From Clostridiales bacterium (lineage in GTDB: Bacteria; Bacillota; Clostridia; Oscillospirales; Acutalibacteraceae): a stretch of 7,828 nt of DNA. The position numbers were made by a program, and so were the translations under genes. Below the pieces are notes generated by a model that was given only the letters and a program-made list of their open reading frames with translations, did no database searches and was not told the origin of the DNA. The stretch covers positions 243-8,070 of the forward strand of contig JAHZIE010000089.1 in assembly GCA_019419895.1 (NCBI GenBank). The letters run 5' to 3'. Every line of letters begins with the position of its first letter. The stretch's first letter is position 1. Below, piece by piece: positions 1 through 6,511 of the stretch.

Positions 1-139
1 CCGCAAAAGCCTTTGCCTTTTCCTTCGGCATCTGCAAAACATAATAGGCCAGCCTCTGCGCGGTTTTATGCCCTATCCCGGGAAGCTTCTCAAACTGTTC
101 AACAAGACGCGCCAAAGGCGCCACATTATAAGATGCCAT
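1..139 (-). CDS. recR: RecR recombination mediator, N-terminal 46 residues (runs off left edge)
   Basis: RecR is a cytoplasmic ring-forming protein that works with RecO (and RecF) to load RecA onto single-stranded DNA at gaps during recombinational repair. Only the first 46 residues are in the window; the rest lies beyond base 1. They read MASYNVAPLARLVEQFEKLP followed by GIGHKTAQRLAYYVLQMP, the N-terminal helix and helix-hairpin-helix (GIG at residues 21-23, KTAQRLA just after) that begin every RecR. The zinc finger and Toprim domain would lie outside the window. The ATG at 139 sits only 4 bases after the ybaB stop, so the two genes are almost certainly cotranscribed. No strong Shine-Dalgarno is visible inside the ybaB tail, which suggests translational coupling. 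The dnaX-ybaB-recR order is the standard Firmicute arrangement and supports the call. Confidence 0.95.
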   Translation of the reverse strand, partial: MASYNVAPLARLVEQFEKLPGIGHKTAQRLAYYVLQMPKEKAKAFA

Positions 140-143
140 ACTT

Positions 144-491
144 TTAGAAAATACCAGGCAGGTTCATTCCGCCGGTTACCTTTTCCATCTTTTCCGCCTT
201 ATCCTCCGCCGCCTTGCGGAGAGCCTCATTTACGGCCGCCATCACTAAATCGGACAGCATTTCGACATCCTCCGGATCTACAACCTCCGGCTTTATCCTG
301 ATTTCCTTGACGGTCATATCGCCTGTCACAACTGCCTCGACAGCGCCGCCTCCGAAAGCAGAAGCATATTCAGTCTGATCCAGCTCTTCCGACAGCTTTG
401 CCATATCCTCCTGCATTTTTTGCGCCTGACGGGCAATTGTATTCAAATTATTAGGACCTCCACCGTATCCCTGAGGCAATCTTGCTTTCAT
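144..491 (-). CDS. ybaB: YbaB/EbfC family nucleoid-associated protein
   Basis: This is a small DNA-binding protein of the YbaB/EbfC family. Family members are homodimers with a tweezer-like fold that bind DNA and are thought to organise the nucleoid or assist repair next to recR. The 115-residue length is typical. The N-terminus is glycine-rich (GYGGGPNN), followed by an amphipathic helix with the usual QAQKMQEDMAKLSEEL pattern (about residues 22-37). The core has the conserved VEAVVTGDMTVKEIRIKPE strand pair, then the PEDVEMLSDLVMAAVNEAL helix. The tail MNLPGIF fits the common family ending. The ATG at 491 is chosen because a clear GGAGGG lies at 502-507, 10 bases upstream. The gene follows dnaX after 107 bases and precedes recR by 4 bases. 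An extended -10 promoter candidate lies between dnaX and this gene, so ybaB-recR may have its own transcript besides readthrough. Confidence 0.95.
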   Translation of the reverse strand: MKARLPQGYGGGPNNLNTIARQAQKMQEDMAKLSEELDQTEYASAFGGGAVEAVVTGDMTVKEIRIKPEVVDPEDVEMLSDLVMAAVNEALRKAAEDKAEKMEKVTGGMNLPGIF

Positions 492-551
492 AATATAAAA
501 ACCCTCCGTTATATTGTGTTGATAGTGAATCAGTCACCTTTATCTTGTAAT

Positions 552-580
552 AGAATATCACGCTTTGAGAAAGAAGACAA
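552..580 (-). promoter_or_regulatory. Candidate internal promoter for ybaB-recR
   Basis: On the minus strand a -35-like TTGTCT (575-580) is separated by exactly 17 bases from TATTCT (552-557), which is preceded by TGA at 558-560, giving an extended -10 (TGnTATTCT). Transcription would start about 545, with a leader of about 50 bases before the ybaB ATG. Each hexamer matches consensus at 4 of 6 positions, so the spacing and the TG extension carry much of the weight. No terminator separates dnaX from ybaB, so readthrough from dnaX is also expected. Confidence 0.4.
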
Positions 581-598
581 GCTTTTTCTTTGACAGTT

Positions 599-2239
599 TC
601 AGTTTCTGCCGTCTTCATGATAATAGCAGGTCGTTTTAATTCCGGCTTCCTCCGCCTTTTCCAAAAGTTCCATCATGGGATCTGAGGGCTGCCCCCTCTC
701 CTGTTCCTCTTCCTGCCTTTTATAAGGTCCCAACCGGTAGACCTTCCCCGTCACCCTGGCAATGGCGTCCCGCATTTTTTCTATCTGGTTTTGGGACTTT
801 CTCAAAACCTCAAAGGCCATAGAATTAGGTGCGTCGATCAAAACATATTTCCCATTCAGATATGCCACGGAATTATCCAAAAAAGAACACAGGGAAGGAG
901 AAGTCTCGTGAAGGGCAGACAAAATTTCAGGCCAGCAATCCAATGGCGTCATATGACTGCTTGGAAGCTCATCGCTGTGGCCCGGTTCAGAGACGGGAGC
1001 CCTTCTCTCCTCCGGCTGTCCCGCTGTAGGGAGAGCAGCCGGCACAGGCTGTTCAGGCTCAGATATGGCCTGCTGACGGACTGCGGGTATTCCTCCCGTT
1101 TTTACAGCGGCCTCCAGAAGCTGTATCCTTCTGACCAATTCCGCGGGGGAAGAATCTAATTCCGGGGAACACAGGCGTACTGCCGCCATCTCCATTTCCA
1201 CCCTGCGGTTTCCTCCCCGGAACATTTTTTCCTGACATTCTTGAAGGCAATCCAAATGATGCAGAACAGCCTCCAGGGAAAATTGATGGGCCTGCGCCTC
1301 CAGCTGCTCATATTCCGACACCGCCACCGGAAGAAGCTCCCGGGGATCCTTCATAGTTTTAAAGAGCATCAAACTACGGAAATGGGAAATCAATTCCTCA
1401 CACAGACGCGCCATATCCTTGGAAGAAGTATGAAGCTCATTGATGATCTTCAGCGCTCGGCCACAGTCCTGGGAGGAAAAGGCGGACGCCAAAGCAAACA
1501 GGTGTTCTTTTCCCGCAAGCCCGGCCGCCTGTGTTACAATTTCTTCCGTAATCTGTCCGCTTAGTCCCATACACTGATCCAGCAGGGACAGCGCGTCCCG
1601 CAAACCTCCGTCAGCCAGGCGGGCAATGAGCAAAGCCGCTTCATGCTCCAACCGCATCCCCTCCTGGCCGCATATATATTCCAGCCGCGCCGCGATCTCT
1701 TCCGGCGCAATCCGGTGAAAATCAAACCTTTGGCACCTGGAAAGAATGGTGGAAGGAAGTTTATGAACCTCTGTTGTCGCCAAAATAAAAATCACATGGG
1801 CCGGAGGCTCCTCCAATGTTTTCAGCAGAGCGTTAAAGGCCCCGACGGAAAGCATATGTACTTCATCAATAATATAAACCCGGTATTTAGCGGAAGCAGG
1901 GGTAAAATTGGCCTCCTCTCTCAGATCCCTGATATTGTCCACACCGTTGTTGCTCGCCGCGTCAATCTCCACAACATCCATAACAGAGCCGTTATCAATC
2001 CCGCTGCAAATTTCACATTTTCCACAGGGATCTCCCTCTTGCAGTTCAAGGCAGTTGACCGCTTTGGCAAGAATTTTTGCACAGGTAGTCTTACCTGTTC
2101 CCCGCGATCCTGTAAACAGATAAGCATGGGCAATTCTTCCAGCCTTCAACTCGTTGCGCAACGTCACTGTCACCTGCGGCTGGCCAACTACGTCTTCAAA
2201 AACCTGAGGGCGCCATTTTCGATAAAGAACCTGATACAC
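599..2239 (-). CDS. dnaX: DNA polymerase III subunit gamma/tau (clamp loader ATPase)
   Basis: DnaX is the ATPase of the replicative clamp loader: it opens the beta clamp, loads it on primed DNA, and through its C-terminal part holds polymerase III at the fork. With the start used here the protein is 546 residues. Visible motifs are Walker A GSRGTGKT (44-51), zinc-binding cysteines C63, C72, C75 and C78, Walker B VYIIDE (121-126), sensor 1 LATTE (153-157), the SRC arginine-finger motif (167-169) and the sensor 2 region GGLRDALSLLDQ (211-222). A less conserved tau-like C-terminus with a charged tail follows. The GTG at 2239 is preferred because GGGGAG lies 6 bases upstream and the product starts (V)YQVLYRKWRP, as relatives do. 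Opening further upstream reads through the SRP RNA and has no homology-like content. I saw no in-frame A-AAA-AAG slippery heptamer, so a frameshifted gamma form is not evident. An ATG at 2257 is the main alternative and would add six residues. Confidence 0.95.
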   Translation of the reverse strand: MYQVLYRKWRPQVFEDVVGQPQVTVTLRNELKAGRIAHAYLFTGSRGTGKTTCAKILAKAVNCLELQEGDPCGKCEICSGIDNGSVMDVVEIDAASNNGVDNIRDLREEANFTPASAKYRVYIIDEVHMLSVGAFNALLKTLEEPPAHVIFILATTEVHKLPSTILSRCQRFDFHRIAPEEIAARLEYICGQEGMRLEHEAALLIARLADGGLRDALSLLDQCMGLSGQITEEIVTQAAGLAGKEHLFALASAFSSQDCGRALKIINELHTSSKDMARLCEELISHFRSLMLFKTMKDPRELLPVAVSEYEQLEAQAHQFSLEAVLHHLDCLQECQEKMFRGGNRRVEMEMAAVRLCSPELDSSPAELVRRIQLLEAAVKTGGIPAVRQQAISEPEQPVPAALPTAGQPEERRAPVSEPGHSDELPSSHMTPLDCWPEILSALHETSPSLCSFLDNSVAYLNGKYVLIDAPNSMAFEVLRKSQNQIEKMRDAIARVTGKVYRLGPYKRQEEEQERGQPSDPMMELLEKAEEAGIKTTCYYHEDGRN

Positions 2240-2245
2240 CTTATT

Positions 2246-2253
2246 CTCCCCTT
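2246..2253 (-). promoter_or_regulatory. dnaX ribosome binding site, deciding the GTG start
   Basis: The minus strand reads AAGGGGAG across 2253-2246, then 6 bases, then GTG at 2239. This spacing fits the GTG and not the ATG at 2257, which lies upstream of the same site. Just upstream, about 2262-2284, the leader can form a seven-pair hairpin (GGCGCGC with GCGUGCC, one G-U pair), close enough to influence initiation; that influence is inference. Confidence 0.7.
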
Positions 2254-2305
2254 CCATGGCACAGGCGGCACGCATAAGCAGCGCGCCGGAAAAATTCAAC
2301 ATAAA

Positions 2306-2491
2306 AAAACAAGACAGAACCATTCTAAAATGGAAACGTGTACTTGGGTATGCGGACAAGCAGACTGACTGCATCGCACAAAGCAATCTGCTTAATGCTG
2401 CTCGGTTCCCCGCCTGACATGGTTCACAGCGCCCTGTCGCACAGGGCCCACCCGCCCGCATACCCAAATGCGCGCTTTTCTGTCTTGTTTT
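2306..2491 (-). repeat. Inverted-repeat arms flanking the SRP RNA (precursor processing stem)
   Basis: Bases 2478-2491 and 2306-2319 are perfectly complementary: minus strand AAAACAAGACAGAA before the RNA and TTCTGTCTTGTTTT after it. Outward the pairing extends about three more positions, including a G-U pair. The mature SRP RNA lies between the arms, so a precursor transcript would form one long stem enclosing it. In Bacillus subtilis the SRP RNA precursor is trimmed by RNase III, and double-stranded arms like these are its typical substrate; applying that here is inference. The 3' arm ends in a run of seven Ts on the minus strand and might also contribute to partial termination before dnaX. 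Confidence 0.7.
2344..2467 (-). ncRNA. ffs: Signal recognition particle RNA, small bacterial (4.5S-like) type
   Basis: This RNA is the scaffold of the bacterial signal recognition particle: it binds Ffh and promotes its interaction with FtsY during cotranslational membrane targeting. On the minus strand the conserved apical domain is at 2418-2397. It has GUCAGG, a three-pair stem closed by a GGAA tetraloop, then AGCAGC, followed by AUUAAGCAGAU as in other SRP RNAs. The ends pair perfectly over 12 bases (UUGGGUAUGCGG with CCGCAUACCCAA), setting a length of about 124 bases. This is the small type without the Alu domain found in Bacillus scRNA. Its position directly upstream of dnaX matches the Firmicute arrangement. 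A local hairpin at 2431-2447 (seven pairs, GCG loop) in the 5' half competes with the rod-like fold. Exact ends are inferred from pairing; the mature RNA may be a few bases longer or shorter. Confidence 0.92.
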
Positions 2492-2541
2492 CTTTTGGAT
2501 TGTCCCATTCATTCCATAATAGTATGACAACTATTTTTTAT

Positions 2542-2570
2542 ATTATACTACAGCCGTTCCCAAAAAACAA
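2542..2570 (-). promoter_or_regulatory. Promoter for SRP RNA - dnaX
   Basis: On the minus strand a perfect TATAAT (2542-2547) lies 17 bases from TTGTTT (2565-2570; 4 of 6 matches to the -35 consensus). Transcription should start near 2535, about 68 bases before the mature 5' end of the SRP RNA, so a trimmed leader is implied. That leader carries the 5' arm of the precursor stem at 2478-2491. This is the only strong minus-strand promoter upstream of dnaX that I see, so dnaX probably depends on readthrough past the SRP RNA. Confidence 0.75.
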
Positions 2571-2720
2571 GTCCCCCAGTTTATTTTGCCTTATGAATTC
2601 AATTTTTAGGAATTCCTGACGTTTTCTAAAAAATGGCGGGGAATTTTCTTTGTTTATTGGCGCCGCTTTTTAGCTTTTAATAAAAAATAACAGTTTGAAA
2701 TCCGTTGAAATAAAAAGTAT

Positions 2721-2749
2721 TTGCAATATGGGAGAAAAAAAAGTAAACT
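2721..2749 (+). promoter_or_regulatory. Weak candidate promoter for the patatin-like gene
   Basis: TTGCAA (2721-2726) and TAAACT (2744-2749) are spaced 17 bases apart, each matching consensus at 4 of 6 positions. It would give a leader of roughly 68 bases. Other TTGAAA hexamers nearby (about 2695 and 2705) lack a good -10 at the right distance. In DNA this AT-rich such matches arise easily by chance, so this is only the best of several poor candidates. Confidence 0.25.
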
Positions 2750-2805
2750 AGACATGGACGCTTTTTGGTATTTTAATATCTATTGGATCATAGTTTCCTA
2801 AACGC

Positions 2806-2814
2806 AAAGGAGAG
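2806..2814 (+). promoter_or_regulatory. Ribosome binding site deciding the patatin gene start
   Basis: AAAGGAGAG at 2806-2814 runs straight into an ATG at 2815, too close for initiation, but sits 9 bases before the in-frame ATG at 2824. The second ATG is therefore the probable start. Confidence 0.7.
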
Positions 2815-2823
2815 ATGAGTGCA

Positions 2824-3666
2824 ATGAAAATCGGTTTGGTTTTGGAAGGCGGAGGAATGCGTGGGTTATATACAGCAGGCGTTCTCGACGCCTTGATAGA
2901 CAAGGGCATCCAATTTTCTTATGTCATCGGGGTTTCCGCCGGAGCCTGCAACGGCGTATCTTATGTTTCGGGACAGCGGGGACGTAATTTCCGTATCAAT
3001 ACGGAGTTTGTCAAAGACAAGCGTTATGTGGGAGTTGCCAACCTGTTAAAAACTCGTTCTATGTTCGGTATGGATTTTATTTTTGACACTATTCCTCATG
3101 AGCTGGATTTATTTGATTATGAGGCGTTTCTTTCCAATCCCTGTGAATTTGTCGCCGGCGTGACCGACGCTGAAACCGGAAAACCCGCCTATTTTGGCAA
3201 GGAAGCGATGGATCACACCAGCATCGTTCTAAGGGCATCCTCAGCGATTCCCTGCTTCTCCCCCATGGTAAAAATCGACGGGAGGAAATATCTTGACGGC
3301 GGCACCTCCGCTCCCATTCCTTTCGCGAAGGCGTTTGAGGACGGCTGTGAAAAGGTTCTCGTCGTGCTGACACGGGAACGGGGATATGTGAAAAAGCCGG
3401 AATCCTTCCGTAAGCTTTATCACAGGATTTACCGCAATTATCCCGGTATGATCGAAGCGCTTGATCACCGCCATGAAATCTATAATCGTTCCCTAGCCGC
3501 CCTCCGGTGTCTTGAAACAGAGGGAAAGGCTCTGGTAATCGCTCCGAAAAAGCCTCTGGGACTCAGCCGGTTTGAGAAAGACATTGAAAACTTGAAGGTC
3601 GCTTATCATAAGGGCTATCAGGAAACTGAGGAACTGGAAGGGGACATCCCAAAATTCTTGGACTAG
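2824..3666 (+). CDS. Patatin-like phospholipase family protein
   Basis: Patatin-like proteins are serine lipid acyl hydrolases with a Ser-Asp dyad; bacterial members cleave phospholipid acyl chains, and this type is probably cytoplasmic or membrane-peripheral because no signal peptide is seen. The 280-residue protein opens with MKIGLVLEGGGMRG, whose glycine-rich loop (9-14) forms the oxyanion hole. The nucleophile elbow GVSAG places serine at residue 38, and the DGG motif gives the catalytic aspartate at residue 158, followed by the usual PIP. All catalytic elements are present. The C-terminal third (LYHRIYRNYPGMIEAL, then a basic helical tail) resembles the extension in YjjU-like bacterial patatins. 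The start at 2824 is chosen by ribosome-site spacing; an ATG at 2815 would add MSA. The DUF885 lipoprotein gene follows after 57 bases. The family is confident; the substrate is unknown. Confidence 0.92.
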   Translation: MKIGLVLEGGGMRGLYTAGVLDALIDKGIQFSYVIGVSAGACNGVSYVSGQRGRNFRINTEFVKDKRYVGVANLLKTRSMFGMDFIFDTIPHELDLFDYEAFLSNPCEFVAGVTDAETGKPAYFGKEAMDHTSIVLRASSAIPCFSPMVKIDGRKYLDGGTSAPIPFAKAFEDGCEKVLVVLTRERGYVKKPESFRKLYHRIYRNYPGMIEALDHRHEIYNRSLAALRCLETEGKALVIAPKKPLGLSRFEKDIENLKVAYHKGYQETEELEGDIPKFLD

Positions 3667-3677
3667 AAGCCTTTTTC

Positions 3678-3698
3678 GCTCCGGCATGCCGTCGGAGC
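3678..3698 (+). other. Intergenic hairpin between patatin and DUF885 genes
   Basis: GCTCCGGC (3678-3685) pairs with GTCGGAGC (3691-3698), with one G-U pair and a five-base loop, just after the patatin stop codon. No T-run follows (ATACAATTTAAA), so it does not look like a working intrinsic terminator. It may protect the upstream message from 3' decay or tune expression between the two genes. Confidence 0.45.
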
Positions 3699-3723
3699 AT
3701 ACAATTTAAAAAAGGAGTATCTT

Positions 3724-5502
3724 ATGAAAAAAATGAAAAAGCTTTCCGCTGCGGTTCTTTCAGTCGTTCTCGCTCTTTCTCTTGCCGCGTGTCAGGCAAA
3801 GCCTTCCGCCGAAGAAGAGCAGAAAAATTTTGATGCTTTCCTGGAAAAAGAATTTATCCAGACCATGGAAAGCGACTATACCGCTATGCATATCTATCTT
3901 CAGAACCCCAGTGATTTTGGAGTTGACATCAATAAGGTTGAAGTCGGCCTTGGAAGCCGGCCGGATGAGGAATCTATGGAGGAAAGCAGGGAAACCTTTG
4001 AAAATTCTCTGTCAGAATTTCGGAAATTCAACCGTGAGCTTCTGACAGACGAACAGAAAGAAACTTATGACATTTATAGTTACCAGTCTGAATTAAACGA
4101 AAAATTAAACGATGAAAAATTTGATTATTATCCCTCTCTCTTTGAAAGCATGGCAGGAATCCATTACCAGCTTCCCACCATGCTTGCCGATTGGGACTTG
4201 CGCAGCGAACAGGACGTTAAAGATCTTATCGTTATGGTAAAGGATACGCAGCCCTATGTTTCCGCGGCGCTGAATTATACTAAAAAGCAGGAGGAGAAAG
4301 GGCTGCTGATGTTGGATCTGCAGTCAGTTATTGATTATTGCAGCGGTATTTTGGAACAGGGAGAATACAGTTCCATTCTCACTTCTATGTATGAAAATAT
4401 TGACGCTCTCTCCCTTTCCAGTGAGGTGGCCGCGGACTATAAGGAAGAACTCCGGCGGGCTTTTACTGAATCCTTTCTTCCTGCTTATGAAGATATAAAA
4501 AACGTGATGGAAGAATTCCTCAATTCCGGAAGCAACAACGAAGAGGGCTTGGCTAAATTTGAACATGGAAAAGAATACTATGAGCTGCTGCTTCAGCAGA
4601 ATACTGGTTCCAATAAAACAGTGGAGGAAATTCGCGGAATAATGGAGGATGCCTATACTACCCACCTTCAGAACCTTATTCTTCTGATTCAAAAAAAATC
4701 AGACTTATTCTCAAAAGAGCCTCAAACTGGATACTCCAGTTACGAGGATATGCTGGACGATATTCAGCAGCGGATGTTTGAGGATTTTCCTGAGGTCAGT
4801 GAGTTAAGCTATCATATCAAGGAGATCAATGAGGAGATCGCCTCTTCCTCCGGCGTAGCCGCCTATTTCAACGTTCCTCCTCTGGACGGTTCTTCTGTCA
4901 GGCAGCTCCGGGTGAACCCAAAGCTTGGTGATATTTCTTCTGTGGCTACCTATTCGACTGTGGCCCACGAAGGATTTCCAGGACATATGTACCAGTATGC
5001 TTATATGTACGAAAACCTCTCTTCTCCTTTCCGCAAGGCGCTGGTCAACACTCCCGCGTACACAGAGGGCTATGCAGTATATGCTCAGTTTGAAGCAATG
5101 AAATATCTGGACGGCGTTGATCAGGATTATCTCAAGGCTTATATGGAAAACGAGTTGATTTCCTACTACGCTATCATTCTCGCCGATATTGGCATTCACT
5201 ACGATGGATGGTCAACCGAGGAATTTGGGGAGTTTATGTCAAACGCTGGTTTTATGTTTGAAACTGACAACGCTGTAAAAGCTCAGTATCTGCAGCTGCA
5301 GGCAAACCCCTGTGCTTTTCAGCCTTATTATGTGGGTTATTACGAAATCTCGGCCCTGAAGTCGTTCGCCGAGGAGAAGCTGGGAAATAGTTTTGATAGC
5401 AAAAGCTTCAACGAAGCCATTCTAAAAAGCGGCAATGCCCCTTTCAGCGTTGTGGAAAAGAACGTCGACGCCTATATCGCGGCACAACGGCCTGCGGCAT
5501 AA
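3724..5502 (+). CDS. DUF885 family lipoprotein, putative zinc metallopeptidase
   Basis: The 592-residue protein begins with a lipoprotein signal peptide: KKMKK charges, a hydrophobic stretch (about 7-22) and the lipobox LAAC with the lipidated cysteine at residue 23. It is therefore probably anchored on the outer face of the cytoplasmic membrane. The body is mainly charged and helical and matches the DUF885 pattern. Near the C-terminus is VAHEGFPGHMYQ, with H415, E416 and H421, a variant of the HExxH zinc signature with two extra residues. It is followed by TEGYAVYAQ with E448 as a plausible third metal ligand. Such spacing supports a gluzincin-like peptidase, but DUF885 proteins are poorly characterised, so the activity is inference. 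GGAG at 3714-3717 sits 6 bases before the ATG. The gene lies between the patatin and the TIM-barrel gene, all in one direction with no clear terminator between them. No frameshift or missing segment is visible. Confidence 0.88.
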   Translation: MKKMKKLSAAVLSVVLALSLAACQAKPSAEEEQKNFDAFLEKEFIQTMESDYTAMHIYLQNPSDFGVDINKVEVGLGSRPDEESMEESRETFENSLSEFRKFNRELLTDEQKETYDIYSYQSELNEKLNDEKFDYYPSLFESMAGIHYQLPTMLADWDLRSEQDVKDLIVMVKDTQPYVSAALNYTKKQEEKGLLMLDLQSVIDYCSGILEQGEYSSILTSMYENIDALSLSSEVAADYKEELRRAFTESFLPAYEDIKNVMEEFLNSGSNNEEGLAKFEHGKEYYELLLQQNTGSNKTVEEIRGIMEDAYTTHLQNLILLIQKKSDLFSKEPQTGYSSYEDMLDDIQQRMFEDFPEVSELSYHIKEINEEIASSSGVAAYFNVPPLDGSSVRQLRVNPKLGDISSVATYSTVAHEGFPGHMYQYAYMYENLSSPFRKALVNTPAYTEGYAVYAQFEAMKYLDGVDQDYLKAYMENELISYYAIILADIGIHYDGWSTEEFGEFMSNAGFMFETDNAVKAQYLQLQANPCAFQPYYVGYYEISALKSFAEEKLGNSFDSKSFNEAILKSGNAPFSVVEKNVDAYIAAQRPAA

Positions 5503-5617
5503 GAAAAGAACCTAAAAAGCTTCTGGCCCGTGAGCATTCCTATCATTTTCCCACAGGATAATTTTCATCATTTTAAACACAGACATTCCCGATATATTAA
5601 AAAAGAGGAGGAGTTTT

Positions 5618-6496
5618 ATGAAAATCAGTACTTCAACTGACAAGCTTACCAAGTACTACGGAGACGAGGTAGCCATTAAAAAATTTGCTCAGGCAGGGTT
5701 TCAGGCTCTGGACTTCGGCATGTTTTATCCGGTGGACGACTGGCGTTTTCAGCTGTCTGAGGATGAATTTATTAAGTATTTTTCCAGTCTCAAGACAGCC
5801 GCGCTCCAGAACGGCATAGAAATCGGACAGACCCATTCCCCTATGGTAAATTATATCTATACGGGAGACGAAGTGCCCGGAAATATTTATTTGGACGCAC
5901 AAATCAAGGCGATTCACGCCACCGCCTTATTGGGCGCCCCCTATGTGATCATCCATCCGGTGATTCCACCCCAGTGTCTTGACGACTGCTATAAGGAGGA
6001 AGCTCAGGAAATCAACCGGAAATATTACGGCAAGCTCCGCCCCTTTGCAGAGGAGTACGGCGTAAAAATCGCCGTTGAAAATATGTGGTATTGGGATGCG
6101 GAACATGTTATCCATCCCACCTGCTGCAGCTCCGCTGAAGACATGAAGGCTTATGTGGATATGATGGGAAGGGACTGCTTTACCACCTGCCTTGATATTG
6201 GCCACGGCATTCTTACAGGCTATCGCCCGGAAGATATGATTGCTTCTTTGGGTGATTATTTGGAAGTCCTGCATATACATGATAACGATGGAATACATGA
6301 CAGCCATCTCGCTCCCCGCATGGGAGTGATCGATTGGCCCGCCGTCTGCCTTGCCCTGAAAAAGATCCAATATAAGGGAAACTTTAATTTTGAGGCCGAC
6401 AGTTTTTATGGTATTTATGGCCCCAGACTTTACGAGGACACCACCCGCTTTCTCTGCCGGATCGGTCAGGATTTTGTGGATCAATATGATCTGTAA
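5618..6496 (+). CDS. Sugar phosphate isomerase/epimerase family protein (AP-endonuclease 2-like TIM barrel)
   Basis: This 292-residue protein belongs to the xylose isomerase-like TIM-barrel superfamily, whose members isomerise or epimerise sugars or sugar derivatives using a divalent metal. Likely metal and active-site residues sit on successive strands in the family order: E154 in AVENMW, D193 and H196 in CLDIGH, H219 and H221 in HIHDND, H230 in DSHL and E259 in FNFEAD. Earlier strands show ALDFG, GQTHSP and YVIIHPV. No signal peptide is present, so it should be cytoplasmic. GGAGG at 5607-5611 is 6 bases before the ATG. A strong terminator follows the stop. The gene lies 115 bases after the DUF885 lipoprotein gene with no convincing promoter between, so cotranscription is possible. 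The same fold includes endonuclease IV, but the length and strand motifs favour the sugar isomerase branch. The substrate cannot be read from the sequence. Confidence 0.88.
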   Translation: MKISTSTDKLTKYYGDEVAIKKFAQAGFQALDFGMFYPVDDWRFQLSEDEFIKYFSSLKTAALQNGIEIGQTHSPMVNYIYTGDEVPGNIYLDAQIKAIHATALLGAPYVIIHPVIPPQCLDDCYKEEAQEINRKYYGKLRPFAEEYGVKIAVENMWYWDAEHVIHPTCCSSAEDMKAYVDMMGRDCFTTCLDIGHGILTGYRPEDMIASLGDYLEVLHIHDNDGIHDSHLAPRMGVIDWPAVCLALKKIQYKGNFNFEADSFYGIYGPRLYEDTTRFLCRIGQDFVDQYDL

Positions 6497-6511
6497 AAAC
6501 GCATGATGTAG

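Larger units (their letters stand above)
2571..2823. other. AT-rich intergenic region between divergent transcription units
   Basis: About 250 bases without a credible gene separate the SRP RNA promoter (minus) from the patatin-like gene (plus). It holds a 10-base palindrome AGGAATTCCT (2608-2617), a repeated TTGAAAT near 2694-2712, several A and T runs, and near 2721-2749 a weak plus-strand promoter candidate. I see no RNA gene or riboswitch-like structure in it. Confidence 0.5.

Noticed and set aside
566..590. Hairpin with T-rich arm after dnaX as a terminator
   Set aside because: The stem is AT-rich with a bulge and no proper T-run follows it; it overlaps the candidate ybaB promoter instead.
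1643..2368. Long plus-strand open frame opposite the dnaX N-terminal region
   Set aside because: It lies antisense to the conserved ATPase motifs of dnaX and part of the SRP RNA, has no ribosome site I could see and no recognisable protein family. It is a coding shadow.
2608..2617. Palindrome AGGAATTCCT as an operator
   Set aside because: A single short palindrome in AT-rich DNA, far from the best -10 candidates and without a second copy.
2815..2823. ATG at 2815 as the patatin start
   Set aside because: It directly abuts the GGAGAG ribosome site, leaving no spacing; the ATG at 2824 has 9 bases and gives the usual MKIGLVLEGGG opening.
5291..5302. 12-base palindrome CTGCAGCTGCAG
   Set aside because: It is inside the DUF885 coding region, encodes part of a Leu-Gln repeat and has no partner site elsewhere; probably chance.
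5557..5598. GATAAT and TATATT as a promoter for the TIM-barrel gene
   Set aside because: Neither has a reasonable -35 at 16-18 bases, and the second would start transcription on top of the ribosome binding site.
5927..6484. 185-residue minus-strand open frame
   Set aside because: It is antisense to the TIM-barrel gene, whose metal-ligand motifs are intact on the plus strand.
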